From: JANRIG01 sp033765235 | Lineage (GTDB): Bacteria > Bacteroidota > Bacteroidia > Cytophagales > UBA9547 | Assembly (NCBI GenBank): GCA_033765235.1 | Contig: JANRIG010000019.1 | Location: 150,712 to 214,711, forward strand | Length of the DNA: 64,000 nucleotides | Direction: 5' to 3' | Shown here: one piece after another, positions 16,413-25,840 of the stretch | How the letters are laid out: each line of letters opens with the position of its first letter | How positions within the stretch are numbered: position 1 is the first letter of the stretch | Program-made: the position numbers and the translations under genes | Notes under the pieces: model-generated | What the model was told of the DNA's origin: nothing | What the model saw: only the letters and a program-made list of their open reading frames with translations | The model's database searches: none

Positions 16413-16810
16413 TGCCAAGCATATTCACTAAAATAGTTGAGGGCACTATACCTTGCTACAAAATAGCTGAAAATGAGTATTGTATGGCATTTCTTGACAT
16501 TATGCCATTGAAAGAGGGGCATACCTTGAGCATTATCAAAACAGAGATAGACTACCTTTTTGATGTAAATGATGATTTATATCAAGAGCTTATGTCATTT
16601 ACCAAAAAAGTAGCCATAGGGCTCAAAGCTGCCATACCTTGCAATAGGATAGGAGTAGCTGTGGTAGGTCTGGAGGTGCCTCACTGTCATATACATCTCA
16701 TTCCTATCTATACCATGGATGATATGAACTTTGCACACCCTAAGCTAAAACCTACTCAAGATGAGCTCGCCCTCACAGCACAAAAAATAAGAGATAAAAT
16801 AGTATTATAA
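16412..16810 (+). CDS. HIT family nucleotide hydrolase/transferase
   Basis: One hundred thirty-two residues. Starts SIFTKIVEGTIPCYKIAE and carries the histidine triad H91-C-H93-I-H95-L in VPHCHIHLIP, as in HINT-type purine nucleoside phosphoramidases. Physiological substrate unknown. Overlap with the greA stop and 29 nt spacing to priA suggest a greA-hit-priA unit. The greA-hit order is common in Bacteroidota. Confidence 0.92.
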   Translation: MPSIFTKIVEGTIPCYKIAENEYCMAFLDIMPLKEGHTLSIIKTEIDYLFDVNDDLYQELMSFTKKVAIGLKAAIPCNRIGVAVVGLEVPHCHIHLIPIYTMDDMNFAHPKLKPTQDELALTAQKIRDKIVL

Positions 16811-16839
16811 CCTCACCATAGTAAGAGCACAGCACTTAT

Positions 16840-19329
16840 ATGCCTATGTTTGATACCCAAAGTGATAAATCATACATAGGTGTGATAGTACCAAGACCAT
16901 TAGATAAAATATTTACCTACTACGTACCCGAACAGTATAGAGAAGCCATATCACCGGGGTCAAGAGTATTGATAGCATTTGGCAATAAACAAATAATGAC
17001 TGCTGTAGTATATCAGTACATAGACCCGCAGCAGGTAGCAGGCAGCATAAAGCCTATCATAGAAGTGCTTGAGAGCACCCCTACTATTTTGCCCAATCAG
17101 TTGCAATTCATATCATGGATGAGCAGATACTATATGTGCACAGCGGGTGAAGTATTGCGTGCCATGTTGCCATCAGGCTTTAGGATATCAACTGATGCAT
17201 ATTTGCAGATAAACCCGGAAGCAAATATGGATAAACTTACTGAAAAAGAGCACATTGTAATAGACATATTACAAAGATATGAAAACATATCAGCCAAAGA
17301 ACTTGCAAAACACACCAATATATTCAACATACAACCTATACTTTCAAGGCTTATCAAAAACAATATTGTACTTACTTATGAAGAAATAAAGTATAAATAC
17401 AAACCATCTTTTCAGAAAAAAATAAGATTTGTAAGTCAATACATAAAAAATCAAAATACACTAAAGCAACTGATAGATACATTAGAAAAAAAACCTGCAC
17501 AGCAAGATGTTATTCTTAAAATAATACAATTTTTACCTGTATTACAGCAACCTTCAATAAATACCAAAGGGTTGCCCAAAAATATATTATTAGATGAAAA
17601 AATATCTGTTTCTGCACTTAATACGTTAGTAAAAAATAATATTTTAGAAGAATTTAACGAAATAAAACCGAGAATATCGTATCCTGAAATCACTGAGCCT
17701 CTGCCAATTTTATCTGTGATACAGCAAAAATCATATTTAGGTATTATTACACAATTTGAAAAAAAGAATACTGTGCTGCTGCACGGCATTACAGGGAGTG
17801 GCAAAACAGAAATATACATACACCTCATACACAAGGTAATATCTGAAGGGCAGCAAGCACTGTATATGCTCCCAGAGATAGCACTTACCACCCAGATAGT
17901 ACAAAGATTGGTAAAAATATTCGGCAAAAAAATGGGAGTGTATCATTCCAAATTTTCTGATAATGAACGAGTAGAACTGTGGAATAAGCTGAGAAACAAA
18001 GAAATACAATTGGTATTAGGCGTGCGCTCCTCTATTTTTTTGCCATTTACCGACCTGGGACTAATAGTGATAGACGAAGAACACGAACCTTCATACAAAC
18101 AATATGACCCTGCTCCTCGCTATCATGCGAGAGATGCAGCACTTTATCTCGCACAAATGTATTATGCCAAAGTACTATTGGGCTCAGCTACACCTTCTGT
18201 AGAAACTTACTTTCATACACAAACCAACAAATGGGGCTTGGAGACTATGACCGAAAGATACCATGCTACTACCCTACCCCAAATACATATATTAGACATA
18301 AAACAAGACAAAAAAGATAAAAAACTTAAAAATGAATTTTCTGAAAAATTATACAATGAGGTACAGCAAAATTTAGTTGCCAAAAAACAAACACTGCTTT
18401 TTCAAAACAGACGAGGATATGCCCCTTATATTGAATGCACAGAATGCGGCCATGTACCATACTGCAAACACTGCGATGTGAGCCTCACTTACCACATGCG
18501 CAGCAATTATATGATATGCCACTATTGCGGATACAAAGAGCATATGCCTCACCATTGTATAGAATGTGGCTCCAAAAGCATAAAAACCGTAGGATTTGGC
18601 ACCGAAAAACTAGAACAAGATACCTCGCTCATGTATGCTAATGCCCACATTACCCGCATAGACCAAGACACAGCCTCTACCCCCAAAAAGATGGAAAATA
18701 TAGTGGCAGATATATCCAATGCCAAAACAGATATAGTGATAGGCACACAGATGGTGGCTAAAGGATTTGACTTTGACAACATTACATTGGTAGGAATATT
18801 TGACATAGACAGGCTACTGCACTATCCTGATTTCAGGTCGCATGAGCGTGTATATCAGCTCATTACACAAGTGGCAGGCAGAGCAGGTCGCAAAATACCT
18901 GATGCAAGAGTATATATACAAACAGCCATGCCCGCACATCCTGTATTTGCAAAGGTGCAATCACAGGACTATCAGGGATTTTATAATAGCGAAATTGAAG
19001 AGCGCAAAAAATATGGCTATCCGCCATTTACACGCATCATAAAAATAACGGTGAAAGACAGCAAACCAGATATACCCGGTGCTGCTGCTGATAAATTGAC
19101 CAATATATTGCGCAAGCAATTGGGCAGCCACCGTGTACTAGGACCTGAGATACCTTATATATCCAAAATAAGGGAGCAATACATTGCAAATGTATTACTT
19201 AAAATAGAAAAAGAAAATGTAGATATGAATAAGGTAAAAAACATAGTATATCAAGCTGTAAATAGCATCATTTTCAATACATTATACAAAAGTTGCTATG
19301 TGGCAGCAGATGTGGACCCTGTGAGTTAA
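16840..19329 (+). CDS. priA: Primosomal protein N' (replication restart helicase)
   Basis: Eight hundred twenty-nine residues. The N-terminal DNA-binding domain (GVIVPRPLDKIFTYYVPE) is followed by a winged-helix region, then a superfamily 2 helicase: Walker A GITGSGKTE at about residue 315, DEEH at about 411 and GSATPS. Eight cysteines bind two zinc ions at about 531-577 (CTECGHVPYCKHC ... CHYCGY ... CIECG). IGTQMVAKGFDFDN and QVAGRAGR are later helicase motifs. It reloads the replisome at stalled forks. ATG at 16846 is an alternative start. Confidence 0.95.
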   Translation: MPMFDTQSDKSYIGVIVPRPLDKIFTYYVPEQYREAISPGSRVLIAFGNKQIMTAVVYQYIDPQQVAGSIKPIIEVLESTPTILPNQLQFISWMSRYYMCTAGEVLRAMLPSGFRISTDAYLQINPEANMDKLTEKEHIVIDILQRYENISAKELAKHTNIFNIQPILSRLIKNNIVLTYEEIKYKYKPSFQKKIRFVSQYIKNQNTLKQLIDTLEKKPAQQDVILKIIQFLPVLQQPSINTKGLPKNILLDEKISVSALNTLVKNNILEEFNEIKPRISYPEITEPLPILSVIQQKSYLGIITQFEKKNTVLLHGITGSGKTEIYIHLIHKVISEGQQALYMLPEIALTTQIVQRLVKIFGKKMGVYHSKFSDNERVELWNKLRNKEIQLVLGVRSSIFLPFTDLGLIVIDEEHEPSYKQYDPAPRYHARDAALYLAQMYYAKVLLGSATPSVETYFHTQTNKWGLETMTERYHATTLPQIHILDIKQDKKDKKLKNEFSEKLYNEVQQNLVAKKQTLLFQNRRGYAPYIECTECGHVPYCKHCDVSLTYHMRSNYMICHYCGYKEHMPHHCIECGSKSIKTVGFGTEKLEQDTSLMYANAHITRIDQDTASTPKKMENIVADISNAKTDIVIGTQMVAKGFDFDNITLVGIFDIDRLLHYPDFRSHERVYQLITQVAGRAGRKIPDARVYIQTAMPAHPVFAKVQSQDYQGFYNSEIEERKKYGYPPFTRIIKITVKDSKPDIPGAAADKLTNILRKQLGSHRVLGPEIPYISKIREQYIANVLLKIEKENVDMNKVKNIVYQAVNSIIFNTLYKSCYVAADVDPVS

Positions 19330-19353
19330 TGATGGATATATGTGTAAACAATA
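19330..19353 (+). other. Short spacer priA-SDR
   Basis: A 24-bp stretch just before the SDR promoter; no terminator for priA was found, so priA transcripts may run into the SDR gene. Confidence 0.35.
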
Positions 19354-19383
19354 TTTGCAATAAAATATCATTTTATAAATTTG
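19354..19383 (+). promoter_or_regulatory. SDR gene promoter (TTTG-N18-TAAATTTG)
   Basis: TTTG 19354-19357 and TAAATTTG 19376-19383 are spaced by 18 bp and lie 23 nt before ATG 19407. They lie downstream of an earlier possible start at 19293, so they support the shorter gene model. Confidence 0.7.
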
Positions 19384-19406
19384 TAGCCATTTTCATAATA
19401 AGTAAT

Positions 19407-20213
19407 ATGTCAGATTTATTTTCGTTAAACAATAAAGTAGCCATAGTGACAGGAGCACTGGGTCTTATAGGCAAGCAACATTGCAGTGCACTCATACAAG
19501 CAGGTGCCAACGTAGTAGTGGCTGATACAGATGAAACAAAATGTACTGAATTTGCACAATTGCTAGGCACCCAACATATGGGTATAGCTATAGATGTGAC
19601 AGATGATAAGTCACTAAAAAACGCTCGTGAAAAAATATTGACAAAATATGGCAAAATAGATGTACTGGTAAATAATGCAGCCATTAACGATATGTTTGAA
19701 AACCCTACATTGGCAGGCGAGCAATCTATGTTTGAAAACTATCCTGTGGCTATGTTTCGCAAGTCGCTGGAGGTGAATGTGACAGGGGTATTTTTGTGCG
19801 CACAAATATTTGGCAGTGTCATGGCACGTCAAGGTAGTGGAAGCATCATCAATGTAGCATCTACTTATGGTATAGTGGGTCCAGACCAAAGCATTTACAA
19901 AGACCGTGAGGGCAATCAAAAATTTTATAAATCTGCAGCATACCCTACCACCAAAGGAGCTGTGATTAACTTTACCAGATTTTTGGCAGCCTATTGGGGC
20001 AAAAATGGTGTACGAGTAAATACGCTGTCGCCCGGAGGTGTAGAAAATGCTCAAGATGAATATTTTGTGCGAAACTACAGTGCTAAAACACTGCTCGGAC
20101 GCATGGCACAACCAAATGACTATCAAGGGGCATTGATATACCTCGCAAGTGATGCATCTGCCTATATGACGGGAGCAAACTTAGTAGTAGATGGAGGCTG
20201 GACGGCTATATGA
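19407..20213 (+). CDS. SDR family oxidoreductase
   Basis: Two hundred sixty-eight residues from ATG 19407; the frame is open further upstream but that part reads into priA and is downstream of no promoter. Classical short-chain dehydrogenase: cofactor loop TGALGLIG, VLVNNAA, Ser in NVASTYG, catalytic Tyr and Lys in YPTTKGA, and the C-terminal YMTGANLVVDGGWTAI. The longer loop after NNAA (MFENPTLAGEQSMFENYP) is like SDRs in sugar or surface-glycan pathways. Substrate cannot be assigned. Confidence 0.88.
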   Translation: MSDLFSLNNKVAIVTGALGLIGKQHCSALIQAGANVVVADTDETKCTEFAQLLGTQHMGIAIDVTDDKSLKNAREKILTKYGKIDVLVNNAAINDMFENPTLAGEQSMFENYPVAMFRKSLEVNVTGVFLCAQIFGSVMARQGSGSIINVASTYGIVGPDQSIYKDREGNQKFYKSAAYPTTKGAVINFTRFLAAYWGKNGVRVNTLSPGGVENAQDEYFVRNYSAKTLLGRMAQPNDYQGALIYLASDASAYMTGANLVVDGGWTAI

Positions 20214-20304
20214 ATAAGCTGACACCGGTTTCAGAGTGGCACTAAGACCAGATGGGAACGTGCTATCCCAAATTTAAGGAATATAGATGTAATAATATAC
20301 GTGG

Positions 20305-21078
20305 CTATTTGGTAGCTGCACAAAACAGGTCAAAACCTTCGTCTGGGTTTGGCGAAAGGTAATAGTCGTGGGTAGATATGTCATGTACTATAGTGTGGTT
20401 TGCCTGCATCATGTTGTCGCGGTTTTTGCGGTTAAGATAGTCGTAAGGCGTGCGCAGCAGCCAAGCAGGCAGCCACCACTGCGCATTCAATATGTCCCAT
20501 CGTGTGATTTTTTGTACTGCTTTTTTATTAATTTCATAATATTTCCATACTTTTTCATTGCCGGTGACACTGTATTGCGAAATATTATTAAAATATTTGG
20601 AAATAAGGTTGAATAATTGCTTGCCTGTGTACTCTCTCTCATGCCATGGATTGCGCGTGAGAGACATAGCTCTGTTGGGTGTACTGATGATGAGATTGCC
20701 ACCGGGCTTCAGAACACGGTGTATTTCTTTAACAAACATATTATCATCAGCTATATGCTCTATTACCTGAAAGGCTACAACACAGTCAAACATATTACTT
20801 TCTATACTGTGAAATGGTGGAAAAGTAGTATGAATAAACTTATAATCAGGATATTGTGATTGCAAATATTGGAGTAGTACTGCATTTTTGTCGAGTGCAG
20901 TATAGTGCGCAATATGAGGCATAATAGTACTAATACCACGTCCTTCGCCACAACCTGCTTCTAATACACTACCATGCAAGTATGATGTGGCAGCCTGATA
21001 TGCAAAAAGCAGCCTTTGATGAATAGGATTGTCTGATGCAATACTGGAAGAGGTAATTTCGGTGGTGATTTGTGACAT
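20305..21078 (-). CDS. SAM-dependent methyltransferase (class I)
   Basis: Two hundred fifty-seven residues from ATG 21078. The frame is open 60 nt further, but that part would overlap the upstream gene and is hydrophobic and unlike the family. Motif I VLEAGCGEGRGIST binds S-adenosylmethionine, CVVAFQVIEHI is motif II, and LKPGGNLIISTPN is motif III, as in UbiE/Methyltransf_11 enzymes. The C-terminal half (PWHEREYTGKQLFNLISKYF) is typical of methyltransferases for small molecules or glycans. It follows the uncharacterised surface protein gene on the same strand. Confidence 0.85.
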   Translation of the reverse strand: MSQITTEITSSSIASDNPIHQRLLFAYQAATSYLHGSVLEAGCGEGRGISTIMPHIAHYTALDKNAVLLQYLQSQYPDYKFIHTTFPPFHSIESNMFDCVVAFQVIEHIADDNMFVKEIHRVLKPGGNLIISTPNRAMSLTRNPWHEREYTGKQLFNLISKYFNNISQYSVTGNEKVWKYYEINKKAVQKITRWDILNAQWWLPAWLLRTPYDYLNRKNRDNMMQANHTIVHDISTHDYYLSPNPDEGFDLFCAATK

Positions 21079-21121
21079 ATTAAATATAAAACATGCAAAA
21101 ATAATAAAAAAGCAGTAACAC

Positions 21122-22342
21122 TCAATATACTTGCCCAAAGCGAGGGTTTACAATAGTGTTATAAATGCTCCCAAAAGTGTACACCAGCCCAAATTCAGAA
21201 TAATAGTTAAAAGTAGTGGGCAACTGTTGCAGGTACAATAGGTAAGCTTCATCCGAAAATGATTTTTTTACCAGTGATATTTGGTCTTGTATGTATGACA
21301 CCTGACCTTCTAACTTTATAGAAAACCCCTGTACCAAACGCAGTGAGGTATTGATATTGAGAAATATACGATACAGGCGCGGATTATCTACAAAAGTATT
21401 GAAGTGCAGCCCGGCTTGCACACTACCCCAAGGCTGATTGATATCTGCAATGAGCGATGTACGGTAGTATGGTCTATACTCCATGGTGTAGCTGTATATG
21501 GTTTCATAATAATATTGGTTGTACCACACGCCTGCTTGATTTACAAATCTGAGCTGACGGCTCACATTTTGCCTGTAAGGATAAAAATTATACTCAAGCA
21601 GAGGTGCAGCACTTAGGTGATACTTGATATTGCGGTACTGTTCATTTTCCAACCTTGCCAAGCAACCCAATGAAAAATGTTCATTCAAAGAATAAGAATA
21701 TAAAGGCTTGATATACATATCACTCACCTGCCCTTGCAAGGTCTTGTTGCTATCCAGAGTGTATGATACGTATCTGTTGTTGGCTTCTGTATATAATATA
21801 AATTTATGCTTATGGGTGATTTTGCGTATTATCATTTTGGCACCTATCCTGCGCCATACAAAGTTTGACTCACCTTCTGCATTGCCATTTACCTCAGGAG
21901 CCAGCACCCAATAGTGCCAAGGGTCTTTCAGATTTGAGAGTGAGTCTCCTGTGCGTTTTGGAAATTTTATTTCCATAGATTCTAATAGTGGATTGGGCAA
22001 TTGCTTTATCAATAACAACTTCAGCTTTTTTACTATAATTTCACGTAACATAGCATCAGTATCTGCTGCACGAGATATGTATTGGGTAGAGTCTGTAAGT
22101 ATGCTACCTGCTTTTAGAAGTCTGATATTGAAACGTTTGCCACCATTGGCAGAAGTTTGGGTATTGATAAGTATTTGCATATCTGCCAAATACCTATCGC
22201 GCACAAAGTCAAAATAGCTGAGTTCTTGTTTTACATAGTCTTCAAAGCAATCTTGTGGGCAGTTGAGGAAAAGTTTGGGTTGTGATTTTGATTGCATGCC
22301 TGCCATAAGCAGTATTAATATTGACAAACGTATAATTTTCAT
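21122..22342 (-). CDS. Uncharacterised exported protein with probable beta-barrel
   Basis: Four hundred six residues from ATG 22342; a GTG at 22360 would add six. The N-terminal end KIIRLSILILLMAGMQSKSQ is a signal peptide. Residues 25-120 include CPQDCFEDYVKQELSYFDFV and a segment like a periplasmic nucleotide-independent domain (RYLADMQILINTQ). The rest alternates aromatic and polar residues and repeats YNF/Y-rich strands, as in an outer-membrane barrel. I recall related proteins across Bacteroidota without known function. It is followed by the methyltransferase gene. Confidence 0.7.
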   Translation of the reverse strand: MKIIRLSILILLMAGMQSKSQPKLFLNCPQDCFEDYVKQELSYFDFVRDRYLADMQILINTQTSANGGKRFNIRLLKAGSILTDSTQYISRAADTDAMLREIIVKKLKLLLIKQLPNPLLESMEIKFPKRTGDSLSNLKDPWHYWVLAPEVNGNAEGESNFVWRRIGAKMIIRKITHKHKFILYTEANNRYVSYTLDSNKTLQGQVSDMYIKPLYSYSLNEHFSLGCLARLENEQYRNIKYHLSAAPLLEYNFYPYRQNVSRQLRFVNQAGVWYNQYYYETIYSYTMEYRPYYRTSLIADINQPWGSVQAGLHFNTFVDNPRLYRIFLNINTSLRLVQGFSIKLEGQVSYIQDQISLVKKSFSDEAYLLYLQQLPTTFNYYSEFGLVYTFGSIYNTIVNPRFGQVY

Positions 22343-22671
22343 GTCTAAATATAAAATCACAACTGCATTATTAATTTAATAGAAAGGTTATATGTCTGTC
22401 ATACTCTATCATATTCTATATGGCTCTACTGTTATTGATACTAAATTGTTTAATGAAATATGTAATGATATTTGATAATAATAGATTGCCCTTGCAGTAC
22501 TTATTAATAACGTTGCAAAACTTGTAACTTAATTAATGTTGACAATAAATATATTACAACAAGAAAGTATATTAAGAACTAATGTTTTTTACGGCGATAA
22601 AAAAAACTTTACTACAACTTATTATTAGTCAAAGGATTGAGTATAACAACAATTTTTTGTCAGATTCATAT
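22343..22671. other. Intergenic region between groL terminator and surface protein gene
   Basis: About 330 bp of AT-rich DNA upstream of the minus-strand surface protein gene. TATATTTA just before the ATG at 22342 is a near match to the -7 box. No gene or RNA seen. Confidence 0.45.
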
Positions 22672-22696
22672 AAAAAAAAGCCCCGACATGCGGGGC
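22672..22696 (-). terminator. groS-groL operon terminator
   Basis: GCCCCG-ACATG-CGGGGC is a perfect 6-bp GC stem at 22680-22696. On the minus strand it is followed by eight Ts (complement of 22672-22679). It lies 30 nt past the groL stop. Confidence 0.92.
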
Positions 22697-22725
22697 TTTT
22701 CATAATTATTAAGGTATGAAACACA

Positions 22726-24357
22726 TTAATACATTCCGCCCATACCACCGCCCGGAGGCATAGCAGGTGCTTTTTCTTCTTCTTTTTCCTCTGCTATTAC
22801 AGCCTCTGTAGTGAGCAGCAAGCCCGCAATAGAGGCAGCGTTTTCAAGGGCAAGCCTTGTCACTTTGGCAGGATCTATCACCCCTGCTTTCATGAGGTTT
22901 TCATATTTGTCTTCACGAGCATTGTATCCAAAGTCGTCTTTGCCTTCTTTCACTTTGCTCACTATTACAGAGGGCTCTAAGCCACAGTTTATCAGTATAG
23001 TACGTAGAGGAGCTTCGGCAGCTATTTTTACAATGTTTAGCCCTGTTTTTTGGTCTTCATTGTCTACTTTTACTTTTTCTAAGCCTTCTACTGCACGTAT
23101 AAGGGCTACACCACCACCGGGCACTACTCCTTCGGCAAGTGCGGCACGGGTAGCATGCAATGCATCATCTACACGGTCTTTTTTCTCTTTCATTTCTACC
23201 TCTGTAGCAGCACCTATGTACAATATAGCTACTCCACCTGATAGTTTGGCAAGGCGCTCTTGTAGTTTTTCTTTGTCGTAGTCCGACGTAGTTTTTTCTA
23301 TTTGCGCTTTTATTTCATTGATACGTGCGGTGATGTTGGCTTTTTTGCCTGCACCGTTTACTATTGTAGTATTATCTTTGTCTACTATCAGTTTTTCGGC
23401 ACTGCCTAAGTATTCTAAAGTAGCATTTTCAAGTTTGTATCCTTGCTCTTCAGATATTACAGTACCACCTGTGAGTATGGCTATATCTTCGAGCATGGCT
23501 TTGCGGCGGTCGCCAAAGCCCGGAGCTTTCACGGCACATATTTTGAGTGCACCGCGTATTTTGTTCACTACCAATGTGGCAAGTGCTTCGCCTTCTACTT
23601 CTTCGGCTATGATAAGTAGTGGTTTACCTGTTTGGGCTACTGCTTCTAATATAGGAAGTAGCTCTTTCATAGATGATATTTTTTTGTCATATATGAGTAA
23701 ATAGGCTCTTTCCAAATCTGCTTCCATGCTTTCAGTGTTGGTCACAAAGTATGGCGATAGATATCCACGGTCAAACTGCATACCTTCTACAGTTTTTACT
23801 TCGTCAGAAGTGCCTTTGGCTTCTTCTACTGTGATTACGCCATCTTTGCCTACTTTTTCCATGGCAGACGATATCATTTCGCCAATTTCATGGTCATTAT
23901 TGGCAGATATTGTAGCTACTTGTTTTATTTCGTCATTGCCTTTGATGGCTTTGGCTTGTTTTTTGAGGTTTGCTACTACTTCGGCCACAGCTTTGTCTAT
24001 ACCTCTTTTGAGGTCCATAGGGTTAGCACCGGCAGCTACATTTTTAAGACCTGCGGTGAATATAGCTTGAGCCAATACAGTAGCGGTAGTAGTACCATCG
24101 CCTGCACTGTCAGCAGTTTTGGAGGCTACTTCTTTTACCAGTTGAGCTCCCATGTTTTCGATAGAGTCTTTGAGCTCTATGTCTTTGGCTACTGTCACAC
24201 CATCTTTTGTGATAGTGGGTGCACCAAATTTTTTGTCAAGTATTACGTTTTTGCCTTTGGGACCAAGGGTTACTTTCACAGCATTTGAAAGAGCATCTAC
24301 TCCTTTTTTTAGTTTTTCGCGCGCATCGGCTTCGAAATGGATGTTTTTTGCAGCCAT
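22726..24357 (-). CDS. groL: Chaperonin GroEL (60 kDa)
   Basis: Five hundred forty-three residues. Starts AAKNIHFEADAREKLKKGVD, contains VTLGPKGKNVILDK, the ATP-binding GDGTTTATVLAQ and ends in the Gly-Met-rich tail PPGGGMGGMY. Forms the double-ring folding chamber with GroES. Encoded 49 nt after groS and followed by a strong intrinsic terminator. No CIRCE-type inverted repeat was seen upstream, so heat control is not by HrcA of the usual type. Confidence 0.98.
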   Translation of the reverse strand: MAAKNIHFEADAREKLKKGVDALSNAVKVTLGPKGKNVILDKKFGAPTITKDGVTVAKDIELKDSIENMGAQLVKEVASKTADSAGDGTTTATVLAQAIFTAGLKNVAAGANPMDLKRGIDKAVAEVVANLKKQAKAIKGNDEIKQVATISANNDHEIGEMISSAMEKVGKDGVITVEEAKGTSDEVKTVEGMQFDRGYLSPYFVTNTESMEADLERAYLLIYDKKISSMKELLPILEAVAQTGKPLLIIAEEVEGEALATLVVNKIRGALKICAVKAPGFGDRRKAMLEDIAILTGGTVISEEQGYKLENATLEYLGSAEKLIVDKDNTTIVNGAGKKANITARINEIKAQIEKTTSDYDKEKLQERLAKLSGGVAILYIGAATEVEMKEKKDRVDDALHATRAALAEGVVPGGGVALIRAVEGLEKVKVDNEDQKTGLNIVKIAAEAPLRTILINCGLEPSVIVSKVKEGKDDFGYNAREDKYENLMKAGVIDPAKVTRLALENAASIAGLLLTTEAVIAEEKEEEKAPAMPPGGGMGGMY

Positions 24358-24406
24358 AGTTTTATGATTTATTTAAGTTAATGGTTTAATAATGAATAAT
24401 ATATAT

Positions 24407-24682
24407 TTAGATTACAGCAAAGATATCAGACTCACGCATGATGAGGTATTCTTTGCCTTCGATGGTGATTTCGGTACCTGAGTATTTTCCATACAGTACT
24501 TCATCACCTACTTTTACGGTAATAGGCTCGTCTTTTTTGCCTGTGCCTACTGCCACTACTTTACCTTTTTGGGGTTTTTCTTTTGCAGTATCGGGTATGT
24601 ACAGCCCTGATGCTGTTTTGGTTTCTGCTGCAGCCGGTTCTACCAGAACTCTGTCCGCCAAAGGTTTTACTTTGATTGCCAT
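24407..24682 (-). CDS. groS: Co-chaperonin GroES (10 kDa)
   Basis: Ninety-one residues. AIKVKPLADRVLVEPAAAETKT, the mobile loop TKTASGLYIPDTAKEKPQ that docks on GroEL, GDEVLYGKYSGTEI and EYLIMRESDIFAVI all match. First gene of the groS-groL operon. Confidence 0.97.
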   Translation of the reverse strand: MAIKVKPLADRVLVEPAAAETKTASGLYIPDTAKEKPQKGKVVAVGTGKKDEPITVKVGDEVLYGKYSGTEITIEGKEYLIMRESDIFAVI

Positions 24683-24944
24683 AATATTAAGAATTGGTTT
24701 ATTGTATATTAAATTTTAAATATATTTATTGAAAAACTTTATTCTATAAATACATTTATTGTGCCAATGAAGTTAAATGTTGAATTTATGACAAAATTGC
24801 AGAAGGCATGGGCATATTGTCAGTAAATGAATAACCATACCTCGTTCTGTGTCATTGTAGTGAGAAATAAACATTTCAGAACTCTTCATTAAAAATTTGT
24901 AAAAATCCAAATCGGTCTTTATTTGTATCATAATGGAGGACTGC
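24683..24944. other. Intergenic region upstream of groS
   Basis: AT-rich, it must hold the groS promoter on the minus strand. No exact TAnnTTTG box and no CIRCE element was found. No gene seen. Confidence 0.4.
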
Positions 24945-25050
24945 ACGGATATACTAGGCTATTTTTCAAACATGTGCGCAAAACTACGTCCTGCAAATCT
25001 CGTTCTTAAACGAGACCCAATCTTGCATAAATACCATGTTATGTGAGGGC
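24945..25050 (-). repeat. Dispersed attC-like repeat, copy A
   Basis: On the minus strand it begins 5 nt after the nuclease-like gene's stop, with GCCCTCACATAACATGGTATTTATG. That shares an identical 18-mer (CATAACATGGTATTTATG) with copy D at 33220. It continues with GTAGTTTTGCGCACATGTTTG and ATAGCCTAGTATATCCG and is cut off there, lacking the promoter part. It contains an extra hairpin TCTCGTT-CTTA-AACGAGA (24998-25015) that copy D lacks. Confidence 0.8.
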
Positions 25051-25054
25051 AGTC

Positions 25055-25621
25055 TTATTTTACTTCCGATTCTTTGGGTTTAAATGTCTTTTTATTGTTC
25101 ATTATTTTCACCGTGTCTCCACTTGGTTTCAAGACAAACAGTCCTTTGCTTTCAGCATATTTGTCTACTCCTTCACCAATTATCATTCCAGCTACACCAG
25201 CCAAAAGGGTTTTGCCTTGAATTCCAACCATTGGGTGGTCTTGAATTTTTGTTAAACGAATAAGATGCTCATCTACATGCTCCGTTCTTATTGTGTTTTT
25301 CACTTCTATGGCAATTGCATATTTAGAGTTATAGATTAATATGTCAACTTCATATATAAACTCATTTTTGTGGTCTTTTTGAACATAATGATTTGTAATG
25401 GCGTGAACAGGTATTCCCCAATTGTCAAACTTGTTAATCAAGTCCGCTCGTACTTGTTCTTCTGCAAAGCGACCTAAAGTGTCGCCTAAGTCTGCAATTT
25501 GCTTATTTGTTTGAGCGAAACGTTTATCTAGCTCTTTTGATACTTTTTCAAATTTCTGGTCGAAGCGTCTATCAGTTTCAGCAAAAAGTTCTAATACATG
25601 TTCATATGTCAATTCAGCCAT
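25055..25621 (-). CDS. PD-(D/E)XK-like protein with N-terminal coiled coil (DUF3782-type)
   Basis: One hundred eighty-eight residues. Residues 8-50 are a coiled coil (ETDRRFDQKFEKVSKELDKR). Then EVDILIYNSKYAIAIEVKNT gives the nuclease-fold residues Asp93, Glu106 and Lys108, a D...E-x-K core. These proteins are usual cargo in variable regions; a DNase role is plausible but not shown. The gene has its own TATATTTG box 17 nt upstream and lies between copies A and B of the dispersed repeat, both on the same strand, like a gene cassette. Confidence 0.78.
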   Translation of the reverse strand: MAELTYEHVLELFAETDRRFDQKFEKVSKELDKRFAQTNKQIADLGDTLGRFAEEQVRADLINKFDNWGIPVHAITNHYVQKDHKNEFIYEVDILIYNSKYAIAIEVKNTIRTEHVDEHLIRLTKIQDHPMVGIQGKTLLAGVAGMIIGEGVDKYAESKGLFVLKPSGDTVKIMNNKKTFKPKESEVK

Positions 25622-25691
25622 TTTTCATATTTTTACAAATATAGGATTTTAGGTTTGATTTTCAAACTTTCGGACTGGCTTCAATTGCTCT

Positions 25692-25840
25692 CACTTAACG
25701 GCTCACCTATTTGCCAAGTGGGTGACCAAAGAGGCTCCATGCACAAATATAGAAGTAAACACTGAGATATACAAGGCTCTTTTTCACACATTAGCGCAAA
25801 TGTAGCTTAAATGCAATTGCGCCTATTTCGCATTTAGTGG
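25692..25840 (-). repeat. Dispersed attC-like repeat, copy B (with promoter)
   Basis: Minus strand: begins near CCACTAAATGCG, continues with GCGCTAATG, AGAGCCTTGTATAT, TTTACTTCTATATTTGTGC and CACCCAC, and ends in GCCGTTAAGTG. That end contains GTTAAGT, an exact match to the integron attC core GTTRRRY. It carries TTG-N20-TATATTTG (complement of 25744-25774). It lies upstream of the nuclease-like gene, pointing toward it. Confidence 0.8.

Noticed and set aside
24683..24944. CIRCE element before groS
   Set aside because: TTAGCACTC-N9-GAGTGCTAA was looked for and not found.
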